Source: Clostridium sp. OF09-36 (lineage in GTDB: Bacteria; Bacillota; Clostridia; Lachnospirales; Lachnospiraceae). From it: a DNA stretch of 64,000 bases. The notes below the pieces were generated by a model. The model did no database searches. It was not told where the DNA came from and saw only the letters and a list, made by a program, of their open reading frames with translations. This document shows, piece by piece, positions 1-8,246 of the stretch. The first letter of the stretch is position 1; every line of letters begins with the position of its first letter. The stretch covers positions 1 through 64,000 of the forward strand of contig NZ_QUMD01000014.1 of NCBI RefSeq assembly GCF_003481985.1, given 5' to 3'. Position numbers and translations under genes: made by a program.

Positions 1-22
1 GGTCTTTTTTCGTTTTCTCTAT

Positions 23-88
23 ACAATTTTAAGATAACAATATAATTCTTATTTTACAATTTTAAGATAACAATATAATTCTTATTTT
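23..88. repeat. 33-bp perfect tandem duplication
   Basis: Two identical 33-base copies lie head to tail (23-55 and 56-88), each beginning ACAATTTTAAG and ending TTATTTT. The sequence is very AT-rich and lies outside any gene, downstream of the minus-strand nuclease-like gene. It is most likely a replication-slippage duplication; I see no regulatory function. Confidence 0.9.
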
Positions 89-265
89 ATATGGAAAGAA
101 AAAAGAATCAATAACCCATTTTTTTATTTCCATATCTTTTAACAATAATGGTAAATTTTTGAATCTTATCTCTTTTTTCAAGTCAGACATCTAATCCTCC
201 CTAATATCTATGTACAAGACAGAAGTTTTTAATATATGCTAAAAATATGTCAACCGAAATACATT

Positions 266-1504
266 TTACCTTTTTCTTGCTGATGCTGCCGCCTCTTTCC
301 GTTCTTTATCGTTCAGTTGAAAAATCATATGAAATACTTTCATCTTATTACCGGTTTCAGGAACAATATGTTCGCTAGTAATCATTAAAGTATCCCTCTC
401 CCCGATTCTTTGAATTCTGATTGGCTGAAAATCCCCTTTGATACTCTTCAACTTATTCTCTATTTCATCAAATCCTTTTTTTAGGGACATTTCTCTATTC
501 ATAGATAACGTAATACCAAATTCGAAATTAGGGTTTAAATATCCCATCAACTGGTTATATTGATTTGTAAAGTTTTCGATATATTTATTCTCAAGCACTG
601 CATAATCTGTAACATGTCCGTCCTTCTCTGCGTATATATATAAATCTGTCTCACCCAATTTTTTAATAGCTCGCCCCATTGTAAATTCACGTGAAATGTG
701 CAAATCATACTTACTATTCAGACTTCCTGCAATAGCATCTTGGATATCTGCAGTAATTTCCACTTCATCTCGATTTTCAAAATGGACAATACGTTTCTGG
801 AAACGTTTAATCACAGATATCAATTCCATTACAATATTCTCGGACAATGAATTACACAAACCTCTATTTTTCTCGCTCTGCGTCTCCAAATATCTATCCC
901 GCAAATCACATTCCATTAAATCAATGTAATCATCAAGATTATCATGTTGAAAGAACATTTCTAGCAACTTCGGATTTCTAAGATATAACATAACCATACT
1001 ACTCAATTGTTCTGGTAAAAAATCATGATCTTGAAAACAAATATAATAGTATTCTTCAAAATCCTGTATCAATTTTAAACTATTCTTTCCATCATCATTA
1101 TTTAAATCTCTTTTAAGCTCATCGTCTATGGGATTTATTATTAAATCATCTTCATCATCTGTACAATCTTCCCACCAGCATAATATTGCATATAGCAAAT
1201 ATTCATATTTAGGCTTAATAAAATCCCTGATATTTTTTGAACAGATAATTTCATATAATTCATTGACGGCATTTCTACACTCTTGCGGTTTTCTCATAAG
1301 ATAATCTCTTGGAAAAAATCCATCTAAATCAAACTCCGGATCTGTTTCAAGAATATCTATTAATACCCGTACTATATCCCGCAAATTACTATTAACGTAC
1401 TTTGTTATCCGCATCCCAAGACTTGATAAATTATCATAATCCACTATATCAATTTGAATCAAAATACTCATCCCTTCTTGACAAGAAAATCTTATTCCGT
1501 TCAT
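266..1504 (-). CDS. PD-(D/E)XK nuclease-like protein
   Basis: A 412-residue soluble protein that I cannot name. The C-terminal third has a restriction-endonuclease-like signature: a GETDLYIY strand with an acidic residue, then after a short loop YAVLENKYIE, giving the D...ExK arrangement of PD-(D/E)XK nucleases. The N-terminal two thirds are acidic (runs such as DDEDD) and show no recognised motif or membrane segment. The gene stands alone at the left edge, downstream of three serine recombinases on the same strand, so it could be cargo of that element. A DNA-cleaving defence role is inference from the motif. The fold assignment is moderately sure and the function is not known. Confidence 0.5.
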   Translation of the reverse strand: MNGIRFSCQEGMSILIQIDIVDYDNLSSLGMRITKYVNSNLRDIVRVLIDILETDPEFDLDGFFPRDYLMRKPQECRNAVNELYEIICSKNIRDFIKPKYEYLLYAILCWWEDCTDDEDDLIINPIDDELKRDLNNDDGKNSLKLIQDFEEYYYICFQDHDFLPEQLSSMVMLYLRNPKLLEMFFQHDNLDDYIDLMECDLRDRYLETQSEKNRGLCNSLSENIVMELISVIKRFQKRIVHFENRDEVEITADIQDAIAGSLNSKYDLHISREFTMGRAIKKLGETDLYIYAEKDGHVTDYAVLENKYIENFTNQYNQLMGYLNPNFEFGITLSMNREMSLKKGFDEIENKLKSIKGDFQPIRIQRIGERDTLMITSEHIVPETGNKMKVFHMIFQLNDKERKEAAASARKR

Positions 1505-1597
1505 TATATTTTACCACATCAATCTACATTTTACTATCTGGAAAAAGTGCAAGAAAAAAGCCGATCAGGAATCGCAACTCCCAATCGACATCTTTTC

Positions 1598-3016
1598 TTA
1601 CTCCTCTTCATTTTTACATTCAATCTCCGTTCCGTCCAGGAAGACCACCAACAATGTTCCATCTTCAAAAACCTTGATGTGGTCCAGTGTTTTCAGCATG
1701 AAGTCCGTATCCATCTCCGTCAAAGGCTTTGCCCCATCGGTATATTCTATGAACTTCTCCGCCCGATAACTTTCCAAGAGGTTCTCGCTCTGCAGCTGTT
1801 CCGTCCACTGCTCCATAAAGTCCTCTCGGTTCTCCACCAATGCGTTCCAAGCCATCAGATAAGCCTTTATCAGCGTTTCTTCCTCTACGTGGCGGTTGGC
1901 ACATCCCATAACTCCTTTGACCTTGTAGCGTTCACTGCATTGCCATACCTTACGGTCAACTCCCGTACTGCTCCGCCAGCCTTTCCGTGCAAATACTTTA
2001 TTACAGTCTCCGCAAATTATCTTGGATGCAAATGGATTGCTTTCCGGCCGGTGGGAATAGGAGTTTGTCCCATGCTCCTCCAGATACTTTTTCCTGCGTT
2101 TTATTTCAAGCTGTACACATTCCCATATCCGCTTTGAAATGATGGCATCGTGGTCATCCTCCACATAAAACATCTGAATTTCCCCTTTGTTCTGTGTACG
2201 TTTCTTGGTGAGGAAATCCACCGTATAACTTTTCTGCAGCAAGGCATCACCCTTGTATTTTTCATTCTCCAACATACTCATTAAGGTTGTGGACTGCCAC
2301 TTCGTACCGCCATCCCAATTTTTCACACCTTCCCGTTCAAAAATCCTCTTGATGTAATCGGTTGTTTTTCCGTCCAAGAATTCCTGATACAGCCGAACCA
2401 CAATCGGCTCCTGTGTCCTATTGATTACCAGCTTCCCCGTTTCATCCGTATCGTAGCCAAGAAAACGCTTTGTACTCATTTTGTGCTTCCCTGTCTCAAA
2501 CCTTCTGCGGATTCCCCATGTGCAGTTCTCTGAAATGGATCGGCTCTCGTCCTGTGCCAGTGAGGAAAGAATGGTAAGCAGCACTTCACCCTTTGCATCG
2601 AGAGTATTGATATTTTCCTTTTCAAAAATAATCCCTATCCCCAAATCTTTCAACTCTCGCACATAGTTCAAGCAATCCAGCGTATTTCTTGCAAATCTGG
2701 AAATGGACTTGGTAATAATCATGTCAATTTTCCCCGCCCTGGAATCAGCAATCATACGGTTGAATTCATCCCTCTTTTTGGTATTGGTTCCTGAAATACC
2801 TTCGTCTGCATAAGTTCCTGCATATTCATAGAGTGGATTCTCACTGATGTAATTTGTGTAATAATTGACTTGATTCTCATAGCTTAATAACTGTTCTTCT
2901 TGGTCGGTTGACACTCGGCAGTACGCTGCCATCTTCAATTTCTGCACTGACTGTGCTGTTCCTGATTCCGCAGTCGAAATCTGCTTTGCTGGTATAACAG
3001 TAATGCTTCTTGCCAT
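1598..3016 (-). CDS. Large serine recombinase (third of three)
   Basis: Site-specific serine recombinase, expected to cut and rejoin DNA through a serine-DNA bond. The N-terminal resolvase domain contains YCRVSTD with the catalytic serine, and SISRFARN follows. Next come a recombinase domain (WQSTTLMSMLENEKYKGD) and a zinc ribbon (CGDC...C...C). I chose the Met at 3016 because GGAGGTGG sits seven bases upstream; an in-frame Met at 3034 lacks such a site. The gene overlaps the end of the preceding recombinase by about 140 bases in another frame. At 472 residues it looks complete and is the only intact member of the triplet, so it is the best candidate to act alone. Confidence 0.9.
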   Translation of the reverse strand: MARSITVIPAKQISTAESGTAQSVQKLKMAAYCRVSTDQEEQLLSYENQVNYYTNYISENPLYEYAGTYADEGISGTNTKKRDEFNRMIADSRAGKIDMIITKSISRFARNTLDCLNYVRELKDLGIGIIFEKENINTLDAKGEVLLTILSSLAQDESRSISENCTWGIRRRFETGKHKMSTKRFLGYDTDETGKLVINRTQEPIVVRLYQEFLDGKTTDYIKRIFEREGVKNWDGGTKWQSTTLMSMLENEKYKGDALLQKSYTVDFLTKKRTQNKGEIQMFYVEDDHDAIISKRIWECVQLEIKRRKKYLEEHGTNSYSHRPESNPFASKIICGDCNKVFARKGWRSSTGVDRKVWQCSERYKVKGVMGCANRHVEEETLIKAYLMAWNALVENREDFMEQWTEQLQSENLLESYRAEKFIEYTDGAKPLTEMDTDFMLKTLDHIKVFEDGTLLVVFLDGTEIECKNEEE

Positions 3017-4156
3017 TTTTAACCACCTCCTCAATCACTGTCTGTTCCGTAATGTTCAAGCCCTGCAATTCGACATCATCAATCCTTATCCCTTTACACG
3101 CCTTGACTCCCTTTTCAATGTAGGTGCTGCAAAGCCATTGGATTTTCTTCTTGTAAACCTGTCTGCGCCGGAGCGTTTTTCCGCAGTAAGGACAAATCAA
3201 CATTCCACTTAGGGGATAGCGGTTTTGGAACTTCATTGTGCTGTCCTGCCCGATATTCCTGTCACGCTTCCTCTGTTCCCTGACTTCCTGCACCTTTTCC
3301 CATATCTCCGGCGATACAATTGGCTCGTGATTTTCCGAAATGTAATAACTCTGCACTTCCCCATTGTTTTTCCTTGTATGGTTTCTTTTATTTTCAGGGG
3401 TGTAATACTTCTGCAGATGAAAATCCCCTTTGTATTTCTCATTGCAAAGCATCCCATTGATGGTCCCGCTTTCCCATGTAGTTCCCGTCACCGTTTTCAC
3501 GCCCAGGTAATCAAGCAGCTCGCCAATCCTTGACGAGCCAACATTCATTAGATAAAGGTCAAAAGTCAGACTGACAATTTCTGCTTCCTTTCGGTTTACA
3601 ATCAAATACCCATATTCGTTTTTGTCATAACCGAGGAAGCGGGAAGTGGTAATCATCACTTCCCCTCTCTCAAACTTCATCCGAATGGACCATTTATTGT
3701 TTTCACTCATGCTTCTGCTTTCTTCCTGAGCAAAAGAAGCGAGGACGGCAAGCATCATCTCACCGTCCTCTGATAGAGTGTTAATGTTCTGTTCTTCAAA
3801 AAAATACCGACACCCAGTTCCTTCAGTTCTCTTGCGAACTTTAGAACGGTGACGGTATTTCTCGCAAACCTCGATATAGATTTTGTAATAATCAGGTCAA
3901 TCTCTCCTGCCCTTGCCTTCTCCATCATTCTCTGGAACTGTGGTCGGTTCTCACAATAACCGGATATGCCTTGATCAGCAAATACTCCGATAAATTCATA
4001 TTCTGGATTTCCGGTAATCAGTCTCTCATAGGTTTCCATCTGATTTTCAAGAGAGTCTTCCTGTCTTCTGCTATCTGTGGAAACTCTGGCATAAGCACAA
4101 ACCCTTTTCTTTTGTAAGACCGAAGCTGGTCGTTTGTTAATCACTTTTACTCGCAC
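2877..4156 (-). pseudogene. Serine recombinase (second of three), frameshifted
   Basis: The N-terminal resolvase half starts at a GTG at 4156 and contains the catalytic YARVSTD motif and SISRFARN. It runs out of frame in an A7 tract (3798-3804 on the plus strand). One extra base there would read GVGIFFEEQNIN and join directly to the C-terminal half (MMLAVLASFAQEESRS, recombinase domain, zinc ribbon CPYCGK). Restored, the protein would be roughly 425 residues. Either this is a genuine inactivating or phase-variable indel, or a sequencing error in the homopolymer. It is transcribed with the first and third recombinases: the upstream one ends one base before this start. Confidence 0.85.
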
Positions 4157-4157
4157 G

Positions 4158-4561
4158 TTACATCACTTCCTTCAAAAAACCTTTTCTGGAACTCCTGAAC
4201 CTTCGGAAAATGGCTTGTGCATCCTCTACCTTGTCAATGCACACCACATCCACATTTTTCTTACTGCAAATCAGCATGAACTCCATAAACTGTCCCCAGT
4301 TACGGGCAATCGTGGCAGCCTCATAGTAACCACCACATCTATCTTCTTTGCTGCGATTTCCGCTTTCAGACGATTAAATTCTTTTCTGTTCGGGTCGGCT
4401 CCTGAAGCTTCCTCAAAGAATATCTGCAAATCCCATTTCTGTTTTCCATATTCTTCTTCCAACCGCCTCATTACATCGTCCAGATATTTTTCATAGTCTC
4501 TGTCACGATGGTTGACTCTGCAGTAAAAAGCCACCCTATTTATCGTTCCTGCAATCACCAT
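4158..4561 (-). pseudogene. Small serine recombinase-like protein (first of three), frameshifted
   Basis: The first gene of the recombinase triplet starts at an ATG at 4561 behind AAAGGAG. It resembles a resolvase catalytic domain without recombinase or zinc domains (FYCRVNHRD, then DPNRKEFNRLKAEI, then VVVTMRL). The residue that is the catalytic serine in its neighbours (YCRVSTD) is asparagine here (YCRVN), so the protein is probably not catalytic. The frame breaks near 4314: adding one base to GG lets it continue as TIARNWGQFMEFM and end at the TAA at 4158-4160. A small non-catalytic partner beside two large recombinases could be an accessory factor; that role is inference. Confidence 0.7.
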
Positions 4562-4677
4562 ATAAATAAGTACTCCTTTCGTTTTTGGTAGTGTATAAAT
4601 CACTCTAAACCCCTGTAAAGTCAAGCAATTCTGCGGTTTCCACCCACTCTTTTTCCACTCTGTCCAAACTTATTCAA

Positions 4678-4708
4678 TAAAAAAAGACCAGACATTTCGC
4701 CTGATCTT
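4678..4708 (-). terminator. Rho-independent terminator after the ImmA/IrrE gene
   Basis: On the minus strand, AGATCAG and CTGGTCT form a stem with one G-T pair, followed by a run of seven T. It sits just downstream of the stop codon of the XRE-ImmA gene and separates it from the recombinases. Confidence 0.7.
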
Positions 4709-4722
4709 TTCATACTAATCAC

Positions 4723-5907
4723 TTATTTTTTTCGCAACTGCAATATTGGTACAACTTTTTCCTCTACCTTTAAGGTATCTGGACGCAAATGAAGAAGTTC
4801 CTCCATATCTTCTGGATATAAAGTCACTCCATTTTTTTTGAATAAATCCAATATTTCTTTCGCCGTAAGTACATTTTGCTCTATCAGTAAATCAATGGCT
4901 CCTTGAAATATATTTTCATTCAAGGAATATGGTACATCGCCAGGTTCTTTAATTCTCCACCCATTTTTTGAAACTTGACGCATTAAATACTGATACTGGT
5001 TATCAGACATAATGCCCAACTGGTGTGTCCGGTAAATCATTGCCTGAATAGATACCTTCCACTTATTTTTTAAGAACTGATAATATTTTAAATCTGTAGG
5101 ATATGAAGCAATGTCTTTACCAAAGCTGTCTCTAGGTAACAAAAATGCACTCGCAAACATGTTCGCCTGACGTTCTCTTGCTTTAAACTCATCTTTTGTT
5201 ATAGCTTCCAGATCCTCACTCCATGGATGCAATAATATGTGTCCCAACTCATGAGCCATGTCAAAGCGAATTCTGCCTTCTGGTCTGTTTCCTAATGCAA
5301 CTGCAATAAAATAAATATCATTTCCCGCCACTATAGTTCGCTGACTAAACGCATCTATTTTATCTTCGTTGGTATCAAATCCCGTTACAATTATTCCATT
5401 TTTTTCTAAAAGATACTGTAAATCCTTTATTGGTCCAGTACCAATATTCCAATATTTTCTTACCTGAGCAGCAATATCCTCTATTTCTTGAATTGCATCC
5501 TCGTTCTCACACTCAAATACATCATCACATCCTACAAAATCAACACTTGGTAAATTCATTTCAGGAAATGAAATGAATTCCAGAAGTATCTCATACATTT
5601 TTGCTACATATTCCAACTTAATACTCTGCGCTGTTCTATCTTTCTTTGTAGCACTTGCCAATGAACGAAAATAGGTTGTTTCTGTTTTTGCAGCATAACT
5701 ATCCTTTTGAAAAAAGTAATCATACGGAAAGTTAAGCTCTGATGCCAAGAGCCTAACTTTCATATAATCTGGTGTGTTATTATCATTCTCATATAAGGAA
5801 ATTGACTGCTTACTGATTTCGGTCCGCTTCGCTAATTCAGTAAGCGTCAACCCTCTATACATTCTTGCACTTCTTAATCTCTCACCGTAAAACTTTTTTT
5901 CTATCAT
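4723..5907 (-). CDS. XRE family regulator with ImmA/IrrE metallopeptidase domain
   Basis: The N-terminal 65 residues form a Cro/CI-type helix-turn-helix (RLRSARMYRGLTLTELAKRT...ISLYENDNNTPD). The middle part holds an ImmA/IrrE zinc-peptidase motif, AHELGHILLH (HExxH), with RERQANMFASAFLLP after it, which is typical of the family. In related proteins the peptidase cleaves a repressor or the fused HTH senses a phage or element signal. I prefer the ATG at 5907 behind AGGAGA over the in-frame TTG at 5913. The gene lies 24 bases after the 248-residue partner on the same strand, so the two are probably co-transcribed and act as an immunity or toxin-antitoxin-like pair. Confidence 0.85.
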   Translation of the reverse strand: MIEKKFYGERLRSARMYRGLTLTELAKRTEISKQSISLYENDNNTPDYMKVRLLASELNFPYDYFFQKDSYAAKTETTYFRSLASATKKDRTAQSIKLEYVAKMYEILLEFISFPEMNLPSVDFVGCDDVFECENEDAIQEIEDIAAQVRKYWNIGTGPIKDLQYLLEKNGIIVTGFDTNEDKIDAFSQRTIVAGNDIYFIAVALGNRPEGRIRFDMAHELGHILLHPWSEDLEAITKDEFKARERQANMFASAFLLPRDSFGKDIASYPTDLKYYQFLKNKWKVSIQAMIYRTHQLGIMSDNQYQYLMRQVSKNGWRIKEPGDVPYSLNENIFQGAIDLLIEQNVLTAKEILDLFKKNGVTLYPEDMEELLHLRPDTLKVEEKVVPILQLRKK

Positions 5908-5931
5908 AATCAATATCTCCTGAATTTATTT

Positions 5932-6678
5932 TCAGGCCTTTTTCTCGATTTCCCGAAGTTTTGGCTTTATACCACTCTTTATAGCAACTAAGCCCTTCTT
6001 ATCCGGCTTCGCATCTTCGTCTGTATCTTCTGAAGGCCCAATATCTGTAAGCCGTGCAAAGTCTGGTTTAATATATTGCATAAGAGACGCTTCATCTACA
6101 ATATTAAAATCTTTATCTAAAAACCTCAGTTTAATATCTTTGATTTCCCCATTCTCCGCTTTATATGCAATAATATAATGTTTATAATCTTCTTCTACAT
6201 TAATCATTCCCTGACTAATTTTTTCAAAATCCTGTTCCAACACATCTGTATCAAAAATCGTGATTCCAAAATCTTCTAATGTCATTTGTCTTTCTTTCGC
6301 AATACAATCCTTATTTTCGACATAAAGAACTGATTGTAAATAGTGTGGATTTTCACGATTTTTCTTTTTGGGAACGCCAGACAATGTACCTTCTGTCATT
6401 ATCGAATAGGTAATATGCTCTTTTCGATCAATGACCATTCTTCCAGACCAACCATACCTCTGGAAAGGAACAAGATCAATATCATCTTTCACCACATGTG
6501 TTCTTAAGTTTGTATTGATATTGTCCCCTCTTAGAAGTATAATCGCATTATTAGTTTCCCGATGATTTTCTCTTAAATATTGTTGCAAATCATCCCCGAT
6601 AGCTTTCTCTATGCAATAAACAATTTTTCTGAGTAAATCATCATTGATTACAATTTGAGTATTTCTATTCACGTCCAA
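5932..6678 (-). CDS. Unknown partner of XRE-ImmA protein (DUF5986-like)
   Basis: A 248-residue soluble protein starting at a TTG with GGAGG eight bases upstream. It resembles proteins I associate with DUF5986, but I could not verify this. Visible features are an N-terminal helix (DLLRKIVYCIEKAIGDDLQ), a strand-rich middle (GWSGRMVIDRKEHITYSIMTEG) and a lysine-rich C-terminus. No signal peptide or membrane segment is present. It lies directly upstream of the XRE-ImmA gene with 24 bases between them, which is how ImmA/IrrE peptidases often sit next to their substrate or cognate effector. Function unknown. Confidence 0.55.
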   Translation of the reverse strand: MDVNRNTQIVINDDLLRKIVYCIEKAIGDDLQQYLRENHRETNNAIILLRGDNINTNLRTHVVKDDIDLVPFQRYGWSGRMVIDRKEHITYSIMTEGTLSGVPKKKNRENPHYLQSVLYVENKDCIAKERQMTLEDFGITIFDTDVLEQDFEKISQGMINVEEDYKHYIIAYKAENGEIKDIKLRFLDKDFNIVDEASLMQYIKPDFARLTDIGPSEDTDEDAKPDKKGLVAIKSGIKPKLREIEKKA

Positions 6679-6785
6679 CGAAATTACCTCCTGACTTTAT
6701 TCTGTTTTTAATTTTTACATAAAATATTATTTTTGTCAAGTGGTACTTCGTTTTCTTTTTAATTTGTATATTCCAATGTTAATAA

Positions 6786-7344
6786 CTAAATCCTGTGAAC
6801 ATAATCCAGTGAAATCCATCCATCACGATTTTTCTGATAAGATTTCAGAAGCCCCCAAAGGCTCGCACCCTTGCCTTCTGCTTCTTCCACAATAGTGAAA
6901 GCACCTTTTCCGGTGTACTTACCTGTTTTGTCGTAGTCTGTTCCCGGACCCTTGCGGATGTTCAAATCTTCGATGGATACTCTCACAAGATACGGTGTAA
7001 ATGTATCATTGGAATAAATCACTTTACCGGATTCATCAAATACGGAATATCCTTCATTTTCATCTGCACACCTCTTGGCATTTTCCAAACTATGGAATGC
7101 ACCTTTCTGCGTGTCAAAATCTGCCCATGTCTTACGCACACGGTACCAGACTTCCTCCGGTTCTGCTGCCTCGCTCTTAATTCCAATCATAGCATTTAAG
7201 ATTGTAATAATCTTTGCACCATATCCGGCTCCTGCTGCCCATCCTTTTCCGGCTGGATTTTCTTTCTGTCCAAGCCACTCCACATATTCCGCACAGCCTC
7301 TTGCGACATATTTGAAGCGTGGATCAACGCATATAAAAAATCTT
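6786..7344 (-). pseudogene. C-terminal fragment of a cell-wall amidase-like protein with SH3 domain
   Basis: The reading frame ends with a bacterial SH3 domain (VSIEDLNIRKGPGTDYDKTG...GWISLDYVHRI) of the kind found at the C-terminus of endolysins and N-acetylmuramoyl-L-alanine amidases. Before it comes a linker region (WYRVRKTWADFDTQKGAFHS) common in such hydrolases. The frame stays open to about 7344 (VDPRFKYVARGCAEYVEWLG) but has no catalytic domain and runs into an XRE gene read in the opposite direction. I take it as the remnant of a larger wall hydrolase cut by a rearrangement at about 7340. Confidence 0.65.
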
Positions 7345-7667
7345 GCGAAGGTAGTTCGGGCTGCCAGAGAAGAAGCCCATCTATCTCAAGCAGCATTAGC
7401 TGAACAAATAGGTTGTGATGAACGTACAATACTGAATATTGAAAATGACCGTGAGAATCCCAAGTTCGAAGTATTGTGCCAGATCATCGCTTATTTACAC
7501 ATTCCTGCAGACCGGATTTTCCACCCTGCACTGCCACGGACGGGTTGAAAAAACAAAAACTGTTATTGATGCTACAGGAATGTGATGAGCAAGAGGCAGC
7601 CGAGATTCTTCCAGCAATTGAATACCTCTTAGCACTCATACATAAAAGAGGTAATTCAAACAATTAA
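7333..7667 (+). pseudogene. XRE family regulator, truncated and frameshifted
   Basis: The plus strand encodes a Cro/CI helix-turn-helix (LAKVVRAAREEAHLSQAALA...ERTILNIENDRENPKFEVL). It then breaks frame near 7538; one extra G in the GG there joins it to DGLKKQKLLLMLQECDEQEAAEILPAIEYLLALI and a TAA at 7667. No good start codon or ribosome site lies near the expected N-terminus, because the sequence just upstream belongs to the amidase fragment on the other strand. It is a paralogue of the regulators at 35.8 and 55.5 kb, which belong to conjugative elements, so this is probably the remnant of a lost element. Confidence 0.7.
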
Positions 7668-7669
7668 AG

Positions 7670-7707
7670 GAACCAGCTAATCCGTTGTGATTCTGGTTCT
7701 TTTCTTT
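7670..7707 (+). terminator. Rho-independent terminator
   Basis: GAACCAG pairs with CTGGTTC, with a second inner AATC/GATT pairing, followed by TTTTCTTTTT. It ends the XRE remnant and insulates the blaI promoter region. Confidence 0.8.
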
Positions 7708-7721
7708 TTGTTGCCTTTTCC

Positions 7722-7766
7722 AAATCTTACTCTTGTAATATTTCAATTATTACACAAGTAAGATTT
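7722..7766. promoter_or_regulatory. Two BlaI-type operators upstream of blaI
   Basis: Two copies of the operator face opposite ways: AAATCTTACTCTTGTAATAT (7722-7741) and ATTACACAAGTAAGATTT (7749-7766). Each is an imperfect palindrome built from the half-sites CTTAC and GTAA(G/T). The same motif occurs at 7824, 12341, 18311, 18387 and 18451, only in front of genes of this cluster. Confidence 0.8.
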
Positions 7767-7790
7767 CAAGTCAATATCTTTTTTCTGAAA

Positions 7791-7843
7791 TTGACAACCA
7801 CATAAATAATGTCTATAATATATTTATTACAGCCGTAAGATTT
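7791..7843 (+). promoter_or_regulatory. blaI-blaR1 promoter with a third BlaI operator
   Basis: TTGACA (7791-7796), a 17-base spacer and TATAAT (7814-7819) form a consensus vegetative promoter. A third operator copy (TTATTACAGCCGTAAGATTT, 7824-7843) covers the expected transcription start and ends directly before the AAGGAGG ribosome site of blaI. A repressor bound there would block initiation, so blaI-blaR1 is expected to be autoregulated. Confidence 0.85.
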
Positions 7844-7858
7844 AAGGAGGGATTTGAA

Positions 7859-8245
7859 ATGAGTGATTTACCACAGATTTCTGAAGCTGAATTTGAAGTT
7901 ATGAAAATCGTATGGAAACATGCGCCGATCAGTACAAACGAAATAACAGATAAATTATTACAGACCACAAGCTGGAGTCCGAAAACGATACAGACTTTAA
8001 TCAAACGCCTTGTGACCAAAGGCGCTCTGACTTATGAAAAACAGAGCCGAGTGTTTGTTTACACCCCAGTCGTGAAAGAAAGCGAATACATCGGCCAGGA
8101 AAGCAATTCTTTTCTGGAACGATACTATGACGGGGATATCACTGCCATGCTGTCTGCCTATATAGAAAATGACAGACTGTCTGAAACAGAAATAGACACT
8201 CTCCGCTCCCTTCTTTCAAAGAGGTCAAAAAAAGGAGGCAATTAA
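7859..8245 (+). CDS. blaI: BlaI/MecI/CopY family transcriptional repressor
   Basis: A 128-residue winged-helix repressor of the BlaI/MecI family. The N-terminus has the family pattern ISEAEFEVMKIVWKHAPISTNEI followed by SPKTIQTLIKRLVTKGAL (recognition helix) and the C-terminal half is the helical dimerisation region. It binds palindromic operators as a dimer and is inactivated by proteolysis when the partner sensor detects beta-lactam. It starts at an ATG with AAGGAGG nine bases upstream and ends one base before blaR1. Seven matching operators occur at the blaI promoter and at the divergent envelope operon, which define the likely regulon. Confidence 0.92.
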   Translation: MSDLPQISEAEFEVMKIVWKHAPISTNEITDKLLQTTSWSPKTIQTLIKRLVTKGALTYEKQSRVFVYTPVVKESEYIGQESNSFLERYYDGDITAMLSAYIENDRLSETEIDTLRSLLSKRSKKGGN

Positions 8246-8246
8246 C

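Noticed and set aside
1..265. AT-rich tandem duplication as a possible CRISPR or attachment site
   Set aside because: Only two copies without spacers; a simple duplication is the best explanation.
7075..7548. Longer plus-strand reading frame covering the XRE remnant
   Set aside because: Its first half is the complement of the amidase fragment; only the part from about 7333 has a recognisable domain.
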